Assembly (NCBI RefSeq): GCF_014269025.2 | Contig: NZ_CP077094.1 | Coordinates: 124,001 to 188,000 of the forward strand | DNA from: Pseudomonas promysalinigenes | GTDB lineage: Bacteria; Pseudomonadota; Gammaproteobacteria; Pseudomonadales; Pseudomonadaceae | DNA length: 64,000 bases | Direction: 5' to 3' | In this document: positions 12,901 through 24,900 of the stretch, in pieces | Layout: each line of letters starts with the position of its first letter | Position numbering within the stretch: the first letter of the stretch is position 1 | Notes under the pieces: model-generated | Seen by the model: only the letters and a program-made list of their open reading frames with translations | Database searches by the model: none | What the model was told of the DNA's origin: nothing | Made by a program: the position numbers and the translations under genes

Positions 12901-15900
12901 AACCTTTGCCAATAGTGATGACTTCACCATTGCTGAGGGTGACCTTCATCTCGCTGCCGGCTGGGTTGGTCAGCTTGGCGGTGTAGGTGATTTGGCCGCC
13001 TTCTTGAACGGTGCCTGTAGCGGTGAGGCTCACGCCGGTAGTGTCCAGCTTGGCTGGATCATCGGTAATCGAAGTGGTCGGGTTACCAGCCGTTTCCAGC
13101 TTCTCGTAGTTGCCACCGGTGACGTTGGTGATGCTGTTGGTCAGCGGCGTGTTTGTGTTGTAGACGTTGTTCGGTGCAACGTAGTCGACCGAGCCGGAGC
13201 TTGCGTTGACCGGGATGGTGATGGTCTGGCCGTTGGCCAGGGTGATCACCAGCGGAGCACCAGTAACCGGTGCGTTGACGGTGGCGGTGTACACCACGGT
13301 GCCGCCTTCGGTCACGCTTGGGGTCGCGGTCAGAGTCACCGTCGAGGTATCGATGGTGTCGGTGATGGCGGTCACAGCCGGTGTTGGGCTGACGTTCAGC
13401 TTCTCGAAGTCACCACCTGTGGTGCCGGTGACATTCACACTCACATTGCCGGCATCGACATAGACAGTGTTGGCTGGGGCATCGAACGACACGCTGCCTT
13501 CAGTCTGGCCTTTGGCGATGGTGATTACTGCACCATTGCTCAGGGTGACCGTCATTTCGCTACCAGCCGGATTGGTCAGGGTCGCGGTGTAAACGATGCT
13601 GCCACCTTCTTGAACGGTGCCAGTGGCGCTGAGGCTCAAGCCGGTGCTGTCCAGCTTGGCTGGATCATCGGTAACCGAAGTGGTTGGGTTACCAGCAGTC
13701 TCCAGCTTCTCGTAGTTGCCGCCAGTGACATTGGTGATGCTGTTGGTCAGCGGGGTGTTGGTGTTGTAGACGTTGTTTGGCGCAACGTAGTCGACCGAGC
13801 CGGAGCTGGCGTTGACTGGGATGGTGATGGTCTGGCCGTTTGCCAAAGTAATCACCAGCGGAGTACCGGTAACTGGCGAAGTCACGCTCGCGGTGTAGGT
13901 GACCACGCCACCTTCAACAGCGGACGGAGTGGCCGTCAGGGTCACCGTCGAGGTATCGATGGTGTCGGTGATAGCGGTCACAGCCGGTGTTGGGCTGACG
14001 TTCAGCTTCTCGAAGTCACCACCAGTAGCTCCAGTGACGCTCACACTCACATTGCCAGCATCGACATAGACGGTGTTGGCTGGTGCTGGAACCGTGATAG
14101 AGCCTTCGGTCAAACCTTTGCCAATGGTGATGACTTCACCATTGCTCAGGGTGATCTTCATCTCGCTGCCAGCCGGATTGGTCAGGGTAGCGGTGTAGAC
14201 GATGCTGCCGCCTTCCTGGACGGTGCCGGTGGCGGACAAGGTGAGGCCAGTGCTGTCGAGCTTCGCCGGATCATCGGTAACCGAAGTGGTTGGGTTACCA
14301 GCGGTTTCCAGCTTCTCGTAGTTGCCGCCAGTGACGTTAGTGATGCTGTTGGTCAGCGGCGTGTTGGTGTTGTAGACGTTGTTTGGCGCAACGTAGTCAA
14401 CCGAGCCAGAGCTGGCGTTGACCGGGATGGTAATGGTCTGGCCGTTGGCCAGAGTGATCACCAGCGGAGCACCAGTAACCGGGGCGTTGACAGTGGCGGT
14501 GTACACCACAGTGCCGCCTTCGGTCACGCTTGGGGTCGCGGTCAGAGTCACCGTCGAAGTATCGATGGTGTCGGTGATGGCGGTCACAGCCGGCGCTGGG
14601 CTGACGTCCAGCTTCTCGAAGTCACCACCTGTGGTGCTGGTGACATTCACACTGACATTGCCAGCATCGACATAAACGGTGTTGGCTGGCGCATCGAACG
14701 ACACGCTGCCTTGAGTCTGGCCTTTGGCGATGGTGATTACGGCACCATTGCTCAACGTAACCGTCATCTCGCTACCGGCTGGATTGGTCAGGGTAGCGGT
14801 ATAAACGATGCTGCCACCTTCCTGGACGGTGCCGGTAGCGGACAGGGTGAGGCCAGTGCTATCGAGCTTCGCCGGATCATCCGTAACCGAAGTGGTTGGG
14901 TTACCAGCAGTCTCCAGCTTCTCGTAGTTGCCGCCAGTGACATTGGTGATGCTGTTGGTCAGCGGCGTGTTCGTGTTGTAGACGTTGTTCGGTGCAAAGT
15001 AGTCGACCGAGCCGGAGCTTGCGTTGACCGGAATGGTGATGGTCTGGCCGTTGGCCAGGGTGATCACCAGCGGAGCACCAGTAACCGGGGCGTTGACGGT
15101 GGCGGTGTAAACCACGGTGCCGCCTTCGGTCACGCTTGGGGTCGCGGTCAGAGTCACCGTCGAGGTATCGATGGTGTCGGTGATAGCGGTCACAGCCGGT
15201 GCCGGGCTGACGTCCAGTTTCTCGAAGTCACCACCGGTGGTGCCGGTGACATTCACACTCACATTGCCAGCATCGACATAGACGGTGTTGGCTGGTGCTG
15301 GGACCGTGATCGAGCCTTCGGTCAAACCTTTGCCAATGGTGATGACTTCACCATTGCTCAGGGTGATCTTCATCTCGCTACCAGCCGGATTGGTCAGGGT
15401 AGCGGTGTAGACGATGCTGCCGCCTTCCTGGACGGTGCCGGTAGCGGACAGGGTGAGGCCAGTGCTATCGAGCTTCGCCGGATCATCCGTAACCGAAGTG
15501 GTTGGGTTACCAGCCGTTTCCAGCTTCTCGTAGTTGCCACCGGTGACGTTAGTGATGCTGTTGGTCAGCGGCGTATTGGTGTTGTAGACGTTGTTTGGCG
15601 CAACGTAGTCGACCGAGCCAGAGCTTGCGTTGACTGGGATGGTGATGGTCTGGCCGTTTGCCAAAGTAATCACCAGCGGAGCACCAGTAACCGGGGCGTT
15701 GACAGTGGCGGTGTACACCACAGTGCCGCCTTCGGTCACGCTTGGGGTCGCGGTCAGGGTCACCGTCGAAGTATCGATGGTATCGGTGATGGCGGTCACA
15801 GCCGGTGCCGGGCTGACGTCCAGCTTCTCGAAGTCACCACCGGTGGTGCCGGTGACATTCACACTCACATTGCCGGCATCGACATAGACGGTGTTGGCTG

Positions 15901-18900
15901 GTGCTGGGACGGTGATAGAGCCTTCGGTCAAACCTTTGCCAATAGTGATGACTTCACCATTGCTCAGGGTGATCTTCATCTCGCTACCGGCCGGATTGGT
16001 CAGGGTAGCGGTGTAAACGATGCTGCCGCCTTCCTGAACGGTGCCGGTGGCGCTGAGGCTCAAGCCAGTGCTGTCCAGCTTGGCTGGATCATCGGTAACC
16101 GAAGTGGTCGGGTTACCCGCGGTTTCCAGCTTCTCGTAGTTGCCGCCAGTGACGTTAGTGATGCTGTTGGTCAGCGGCGTGTTCGTGTTGTAGACGTTGT
16201 TCGGTGCAACGTAGTCAACCGAGCCGGAGCTGGCGTTGACCGGGATGGTAATGGTCTGGCCGTTGGCCAGGGTGATTACCAGCGGAGTACCGGTAACTGG
16301 CGAAGTCACGCTCGCGGTGTAGGTGACCACGCCACCTTCAACAGCGGACGGAGTGGCCGTCAGGGTCACCGTCGAGGTATCGATGGTGTCGGTGATAGCG
16401 GTCACAGCCGGTGTTGGGCTGACGTTCAGCTTCTCGAAGTCACCACCAGTAGCTCCAGTGACGCTCACACTCACATTGCCGGCATCGACATACACGGTGT
16501 TGGCTGGTGCTGGGACCGTGATCGAGCCTTCGGTCAAACCTTTGCCAATGGTGATGACTTCACCATTGCTCAGGGTGATCTTCATCTCGCTGCCAGCCGG
16601 ATTGGTCAGGGTAGCGGTGTAGACGATGCTGCCGCCTTCCTGGACGGTGCCGGTGGCGGACAAGGTGAGGCCAGTGCTGTCGAGCTTCGCCGGATCATCG
16701 GTAACCGAAGTGGTTGGGTTACCAGCGGTTTCCAGCTTCTCGTAGTTGCCGCCAGTGACGTTAGTGATGCTGTTCGTCAGTGGGGTATTGGTGGTGTAGA
16801 CGTTGTTCGGTGCGACGTAGTCGACCGAGCCGGAGCTGGCGTTGACCGGGATGGTAATGGTCTGGCCGTTGGCCAGGGTGATTACCAGCGGAGTACCGGT
16901 AACTGGCGAAGTCACGCTCGCGGTGTAGGTGACCACGCCACCTTCAACAGCGGACGGAGTGGCCGTCAGGGTCACCGTCGAGGTATCGATGGTGTCGGTG
17001 ATAGCGGTCACAGCCGGTGTTGGGCTGACGTTCAGCTTCTCGAAGTCACCACCAGTAGCTCCAGTGACGCTCACACTCACATTGCCGGCATCGACATACA
17101 CGGTGTTGGCTGGTGCTGGGACCGTGATCGAGCCTTCGGTCAAACCTTTGCCAATGGTGATGACTTCACCATTGCTCAGGGTGATCTTCATCTCGCTGCC
17201 AGCCGGATTGGTCAGGGTAGCGGTGTAGACGATGCTGCCGCCTTCCTGGACGGTGCCGGTGGCGGACAAGGTGAGGCCAGTGCTGTCGAGCTTCGCCGGA
17301 TCATCGGTAACCGAAGTGGTTGGGTTACCAGCGGTTTCCAGCTTCTCGTAGTTGCCGCCAGTGACGTTAGTGATGCTGTTCGTCAGTGGGGTATTGGTGG
17401 TGTAGACGTTGTTCGGTGCGACGTAGTCGACCGAGCCGGAGCTGGCGTTGACCGGGATGGTAATGGTCTGGCCGTTGGCCAGGGTGATTACCAGCGGAGT
17501 ACCGGTAACTGGCGAAGTCACGCTCGCGGTGTAGGTGACCACGCCACCTTCAACAGCGGACGGAGTGGCCGTCAGGGTCACCGTCGAGGTATCGATGGTG
17601 TCGGTGATAGCGGTCACAGCCGGTGTTGGGCTGACGTTCAGCTTCTCGAAGTCACCACCAGTAGCTCCAGTGACGCTCACACTCACATTGCCGGCATCGA
17701 CATACACGGTGTTGGCTGGTGCTGGGACCGTGATCGAGCCTTCGGTCAAACCTTTGCCAATGGTGATGACTTCACCATTGCTCAGGGTGATCTTCATCTC
17801 GCTGCCAGCCGGATTGGTCAGGGTAGCGGTGTAGACGATGCTGCCGCCTTCCTGGACGGTGCCGGTGGCGGACAAGGTGAGGCCAGTGCTGTCGAGCTTC
17901 GCCGGATCATCGGTAACCGAAGTGGTTGGGTTACCAGCGGTTTCCAGCTTCTCGTAGTTGCCGCCAGTGACGTTAGTGATGCTGTTCGTCAGTGGGGTAT
18001 TGGTGGTGTAGACGTTGTTCGGTGCGACGTAGTCGACCGAGCCGGAGCTGGCGTTGACCGGGATGGTAATGGTCTGGCCGTTGGCCAGGGTGATTACCAG
18101 CGGAGTACCGGTAACTGGCGAAGTCACGCTCGCGGTGTAGGTGACCACGCCACCTTCAACAGCGGACGGAGTGGCCGTCAGGGTCACCGTCGAGGTATCG
18201 ATGGTGTCGGTGATAGCGGTCACAGCCGGTGTTGGGCTGACGTTCAGCTTCTCGAAGTCACCACCAGTAGCTCCAGTGACGCTCACACTCACATTGCCGG
18301 CATCGACATACACGGTGTTGGCTGGTGCTGGGACCGTGATCGAGCCTTCGGTCAAACCTTTGCCAATGGTGATGACTTCACCATTGCTCAGGGTGATCTT
18401 CATCTCGCTGCCAGCCGGATTGGTCAGGGTAGCGGTGTAGACGATGCTGCCGCCTTCCTGGACGGTGCCGGTGGCGGACAAGGTGAGGCCAGTGCTGTCG
18501 AGCTTCGCCGGATCATCGGTAACCGAAGTGGTTGGGTTACCAGCGGTTTCCAGCTTCTCGTAGTTGCCGCCAGTGACGTTAGTGATGCTGTTCGTCAGTG
18601 GGGTATTGGTGGTGTAGACGTTGTTCGGTGCGACGTAGTCGACCGAGCCGGAGCTGGCGTTGACCGGGATGGTAATGGTCTGGCCGTTGGCCAGGGTGAT
18701 TACCAGCGGAGTACCGGTAACTGGCGAAGTCACGCTCGCGGTGTAGGTGACCACGCCACCTTCAACAGCGGACGGAGTGGCCGTCAGGGTCACCGTCGAG
18801 GTATCGATGGTGTCGGTGATAGCGGTCACAGCCGGTGTTGGGCTGACGTTCAGCTTCTCGAAGTCACCACCAGTAGCTCCAGTGACGCTCACACTCACAT

Positions 18901-21900
18901 TGCCGGCATCGACATACACGGTGTTGGCTGGTGCTGGGACCGTGATCGAGCCTTCGGTCAAACCTTTGCCAATGGTGATGACTTCACCATTGCTCAGGGT
19001 GATCTTCATCTCGCTGCCAGCCGGATTGGTCAGAGTAGCGGTGTAAACGATGCTGCCGCCTTCCTGAACGGTGCCAGTGGCGCTGAGGCTCAAGCCGGTG
19101 CTGTCCAGCTTGGCTGGATCATCGGTAACCGAAGTGGTTGGGTTACCAGCCGTTTCCAGCTTCTCGTAGTTACCACCGGTGACATTGGTGATGCTGTTGG
19201 TCAGCGGCGTGTTGGTGTTGTAGACGTTGTTCGGTGCAACGTAGTCGACCGAGCCGGAGCTTGCGTTGACCGGGATGGTGATGGTCTGGCCGTTGGCCAG
19301 AGTGATCACCAGCGGAGTACCGGTAACTGGCGAAGTCACGCTCGCCGTGTAGGTGACCACGCCACCTTCAACAGCGGACGGAGTGGCCGTCAGGGTCACC
19401 GTCGAAGTATCGATGGTATCGGTGATTGCGGTCACAGCCGGTGTTGAGCTGACGTCTAGCTTCTCGAAGTCACCCCCGGTGGTGCCGGTGACATTCACAC
19501 TGACATTACCCGCATCGACATACACGGTGTTAGCTGGCGCATCGAACGAAACGCTGCCTTCAGTCTGGCCTTTGGCGATGGTGATCACTGCACCATTGCT
19601 CAAGGTAACCGTCATCTCGCTACCGGCCGGATTGGTCAGGGTCGCGGTGTAGACGATGCTGCCGCCTTCCTGGACGGTGCCGGTGGCGGACAAGGTGAGG
19701 CCAGTGCTGTCGAGCTTCGCCGGATCATCGGTAACCGAAGTGGTTGGGTTACCAGCCGTTTCCAGCTTCTCGTAGTTGCCACCGGTGACGTTAGTGATGC
19801 TGTTGGTCAGCGGCGTATTGGTGTTGTAGACGTTGTTTGGCGCAACGTAGTCGACCGAGCCGGAGCTTGCGTTGACCGGGATGGTGATGGTCTGACCGTT
19901 AGCCAGGGTGATTACCAGCGGAGTACCGGTAACTGGCGAAGTCACGCTCGCGGTGTAGGTGACCACGCCACCTTCAACAGCGGACGGAGTGGCCGTCAGG
20001 GTCACTGTGGAAGTATCGATGGTGTCGGTGATTGCAGTCACAGCCGGTGCCGGGCTGACGTCCAGCTTCTCGAAGTCACCACCGGTGGTGCTGGTGACAT
20101 TCACACTGATATTACCGGCATCGACATAGACAGTGTTGGCTGGGGCATCGAACGACACGCTGCCTTCAGTCTGGCCTTTCGCGATGGTGATCACGGCACC
20201 GTTGCTCAAGGTGACCGTCATCTCGCTACCGGCCGGATTGGTCAGGGTCGCGGTATAGACGATGCTGCCACCTTCCTGGACGGTGCCGGTGGCGGACAAG
20301 GTGAGGCCAGTGCTGTCGAGCTTCGCCGGATCATCGGTAACCGAAGTGGTCGGGTTACCAGCCGTTTCCAGCTTCTCGTAGTTGCCACCGGTGACGTTGG
20401 TGATGCTGTTAGTCAGCGGCGTGTTGGTGTTGTAGACGTTGTTCGGTGCAACGTAGTCAACCGAGCCAGAGCTGGCGTTGACCGGGATGGTGATGGTCTG
20501 GCCGTTGGCCAGGGTGATCACCAGCGGAGCACCAGTAACCGGTGCGTTGACGGTGGCGGTGTACACCACGGTGCCGCCTTCGGTCACGCTTGGGGTCGCG
20601 GTCAGAGTCATCGTCGAGGTATCGATGGTGTCGGTGATGGCGGTCACAGCCGGTGCCGGGCTGACGTTCAGCTTCTCGAAGTCACCACCTGTGGTGCCGG
20701 TGACATTCACACTCACATTGCCGGCATCGACATAGACAGTGTTGGCTGGGGCATCGAACGACACGCTGCCTTGAGTCTGGCCTTTGGCGATGGTGATCAC
20801 TGCACCATTGCTCAAGGTAACCGTCATTTCGCTACCGGCCGGATTGGTCAGAGTAGCGGTGTAAACGATGCTGCCGCCTTCCTGGACGGTACCGGTGGCG
20901 GACAAGGTGAGGCCAGTGCTGTCCAGCTTCGCCGGATCATCGGTAACCGAAGTGGTCGGGTTACCAGCGGTTTCCAGCTTCTCGTAGTTGCCACCGGTGA
21001 CGTTAGTGATGCTGTTAGTCAGCGGCGTGTTGGTGTTGTAGACGTTGTTCGGCGCTGTGAAATCAACCGAGCCGGAGCTTGCGTTGACCGGGATGGTGAT
21101 GGTCTGTCCGTTGGCCAGAGTGATCACCAGAGGAGTGCCGGTGACTGGCGAAGTCACGCTCGCGGTGTAGGTGACCACGCCACCTTCAACAGCGGACGGA
21201 GTGGCCGTCAGAGTCACTGTGGAAGTATCGATGGTGTCGGTGATTGCAGTCACAGCCGGTGCCGGGCTGACGTTCAGCTTCTCGAAGTCACCACCAGTAG
21301 CTCCAGTGACGCTCACACTCACATTGCCAGCATCGACATACACGGTGTTGGCTGGTGCTGGGACCGTGATCGAGCCTTCGGTCAAACCTTTGCCAATGGT
21401 GATGACTTCACCATTGCTCAGGGTGATCTTCATCTCGCTGCCAGCCGGATTGGTCAGAGTAGCGGTGTAAACGATGCTGCCGCCTTCCTGAACGGTGCCA
21501 GTGGCGCTGAGGCTCAAGCCGGTGCTGTCCAGCTTGGCTGGATCATCGGTAACCGAAGTGGTTGGGTTACCAGCCGTTTCCAGCTTCTCGTAGTTACCAC
21601 CGGTGACATTGGTGATGCTGTTGGTCAGCGGCGTGTTGGTGTTGTAGACGTTGTTCGGTGCAACGTAGTCGACCGAGCCGGAGCTTGCGTTGACCGGGAT
21701 GGTGATGGTCTGGCCGTTGGCCAGAGTGATCACCAGCGGAGTACCGGTAACTGGCGAAGTCACGCTCGCCGTGTAGGTGACCACGCCACCTTCAACAGCG
21801 GACGGAGTGGCCGTCAGGGTCACCGTCGAAGTATCGATGGTATCGGTGATTGCGGTCACAGCCGGTGTTGAGCTGACGTCTAGCTTCTCGAAGTCACCCC

Positions 21901-24900
21901 CGGTGGTGCCGGTAACATTCACACTGACATTACCCGCATCGACATAGACGGTGTTAGCTGGTGCATCGAACGAAACGCTGCCTTCAGTCTGGCCTTTGGC
22001 GATGGTGATCACGGCACCATTGCTCAAGGTAACCGTCATCTCGCTACCGGCTGGATTGGTCAGGGTGGCGGTGTAAACGATGCTGCCACCTTCCTGGACG
22101 GTGCCAGTGGCGGACAAGGTGAGGCCAGTGCTGTCCAGCTGGGTCGGATCATCGGTAACCGAAGTGGTTGGGTTACCAGACGTTTCCAGCTTCTCGTAGT
22201 TGCCACCGGTGACGTTGGTGATGCTGTTGGTCAGCGGGGTGTTGGTGTTGTAGACGTTGTTTGGCGCAACGTAGTCAACCGAGCCAGAGCTGGCGTTTAC
22301 CGGGATGGTGATGGTCTGGCCGTTAGCCAAAGTAATCACCAGCGGAGCACCAGTAACCGGGGCGTTGACAGTGGCGGTGTACACCACAGTGCCGCCTTCG
22401 GTCACGCTTGGGGTCGCGGTCAGGGTTACCGTCGAAGTATCGATGGTATCGGTGATTGCGGTCACAGCCGGCGCTGGGCTGACGTCCAGCTTCTCGAAGT
22501 CACCACCGGTGGTGCCGGTGACATTCACACTGACATTGCCGGCATCGACATAGACGGTGTTGGCTGGTGCTGGGACAGTGATCGAGCCTTCTGTCAAACC
22601 CTTGCCAATAGTGATGACTTCACCATTGCTCAGGGTGATCTTCATTTCGCTACCAGCCGGATTGGTCAGAGTAGCGGTGTAAACGATGCTGCCGCCTTCC
22701 TGGACGGTACCGGTGGCGGACAAGGTGAGGCCAGTACTGTCGAGCTTCGCCGGATCGTCAGTAACCGAAGTGGTCGGATTACCAGCAGTCTCCAGCTTCT
22801 CGTAGTTACCGCCAGTGACGTTAGTGATGCTGTTGGTCAGCGGCGTGTTTGTGTTGTAGACGTTGTTCGGCGCAACGTAGTCGACCGAGCCGGAGCTTGC
22901 GTTGACCGGAATGGTAATGGTCTGGCCGTTGGCCAGGGTGATCACCAGTGGGGCACCGGTAACAGGGGCGCTGACAGTGGCGGTGTACACCACGGTGCCG
23001 CCTTCGGTCACGCTTGGGGTGGCCGTTAGGGTTACGGTCGAAATATCTATCGAGTCAGTGATTGATGTAACGGCAGGTGTGGAGCTCACATCAAGCTGCT
23101 CGAAATTGCCGCCGGTGGTGCTAGTGATAGTGGTGCTGACGGTCGAACCATTGTTGTAGACGTCGTTGGCCGGCGTCTGGAAATCGACGCTACCGGTGCT
23201 CTGCCCAGCAGCAACAGTGATGGTCTGGCCGTTGGACAGGGTCACGGTCACCGGCGTTTGAGCGGGGTTGCTCAGCGTCACGGTGTAAGTGATCACGCCA
23301 CCTTCGGTCACGCTTGGAGTAGCGGTCAGGGTAGCGGTGGTGGTGTCGACGGAGTCCGCGATCACGGTCGTGGCCGGCGCTGGATTCGGCGTCAGCTGTT
23401 CGAAGTTGCCACCGGTTGCTGCGGTGATAGTGGTGTTAACGGTCGAACCATTGTTGTAGACGTCGTTGGCCGGCGTCTGGAAATCGACGCTACCGGTTCT
23501 CTGCCCAGCAGCAACAGTGATGGTCTGGCCGTTGGACAGGGTCACGGTCACCGGCGTTTGAGCAGGGTTGCTCAGCGTCACGGTGTAAGTGATCACGCCA
23601 CCTTCGGTCACGCTTGGGGTAGCGGTCAGGGTGGCGGTGGTGGTGTCGACGGAGTCCGCGATCACGGTCGTGGCCGGGGCTGGATTCGGCGTCAGCTGTT
23701 CGAAGTTGCCACCGGTTGCTGCAGTGATAGTGGTGTTAACGGTCGAACCATTGTTGTAGACGTCATTGGCCGGCGTCTGGAAATCGACGCTACCAGTGCT
23801 CTGGCCAGCTGCAACAGTGATGGTCTGGCCGTTGGACAGGGTCACGGTCACCGGCGTTTGAGCGGGGTTGCTCAGCGTCACGGTGTAAGTGATCACGCCA
23901 CCTTCGGTCACGCTTGGAGTAGCGGTCAGAGTAGCGGTGGTGGTGTCGACGGAGTCCGCGATCACGGTCGTGGCCGGCGCCGGGTTCGGCGTCAGCTGTT
24001 CGAAGTTGCCACCGGTTGCTGCAGTGATAGTGGTGTTAACGGTCGAGCCGTTGTTGTAGACGTCGTTGGCCGGCGTCTGGAAATCGACGCTACCGGTGCT
24101 CTGCCCAGCAGCAACAGTGATGGTCTGGCCGTTGGACAGGGTCACGGTCACCGGCGTTTGAGCGGGGTTGCTCAGCGTCACGGTGTAAGTGATCACGCCA
24201 CCTTCGGTCACGCTTGGAGTAGCGGTCAGGGTAGCGGTGGTGGTGTCGACGGAGTCCGCGATCACGGTCGTGGCCGGCGCTGGATTCGGCGTCAGCTGTT
24301 CGAAGTTGCCACCGGTTGCTGCGGTGATAGTGGTGTTAACGGTCGAACCATTGTTGTAGACGTCATTGGCCGGCGTCTGGAAATCGACGCTACCGGTGCT
24401 CTGCCCAGCAGCAACAGTGATGGTCTGGCCGTTCGACAGGGTCACGGTCACCGGCGTCTGAGCGGGGTTGCTCAGCGTCACGGTGTAAGTGATCACGCCA
24501 CCTTCGGTCACGCTTGGGGTAGCGGTCAGAGTGGCGGTGGTGGTGTCGACGGAGTCCGCGATGACGGTCGTGGCCGGGGCTGGATTCGGCGTCAGCTGTT
24601 CGAAGTTGCCACCGGTTGCTGCAGTGATAGTGGTGTTAACGGTCGAACCATTGTTGTAGACGTCATTGGCCGGCGTCTGGAAATCGACGCTACCAGTGCT
24701 CTGGCCAGCAGCAACAGTGATGGTCTGGCCGTTGGACAGGATCACGGTCACCGGCGTTTGAGCAGGGTTGCTCAGCGTCACGGTGTAAGTGATCACGCCA
24801 CCTTCGGTCACGCTTGGAGTAGCGGTCAGGGTAGCGGTGGTGGTGTCGACGGAGTCCGCGATCACGGTCGTGGCCGGGGCTGGATTCGGCGTCAGCTGTT

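Noticed and set aside
10385..19447. A 3020-codon open frame on the plus strand across lapA
   Set aside because: It lies opposite the repetitive lapA gene. Stop codons are absent because each 606-bp unit lacks them in this frame. Its product is low-complexity (RSTGNWRSHARGVGDH repeated) with no start signals, so it is a shadow.
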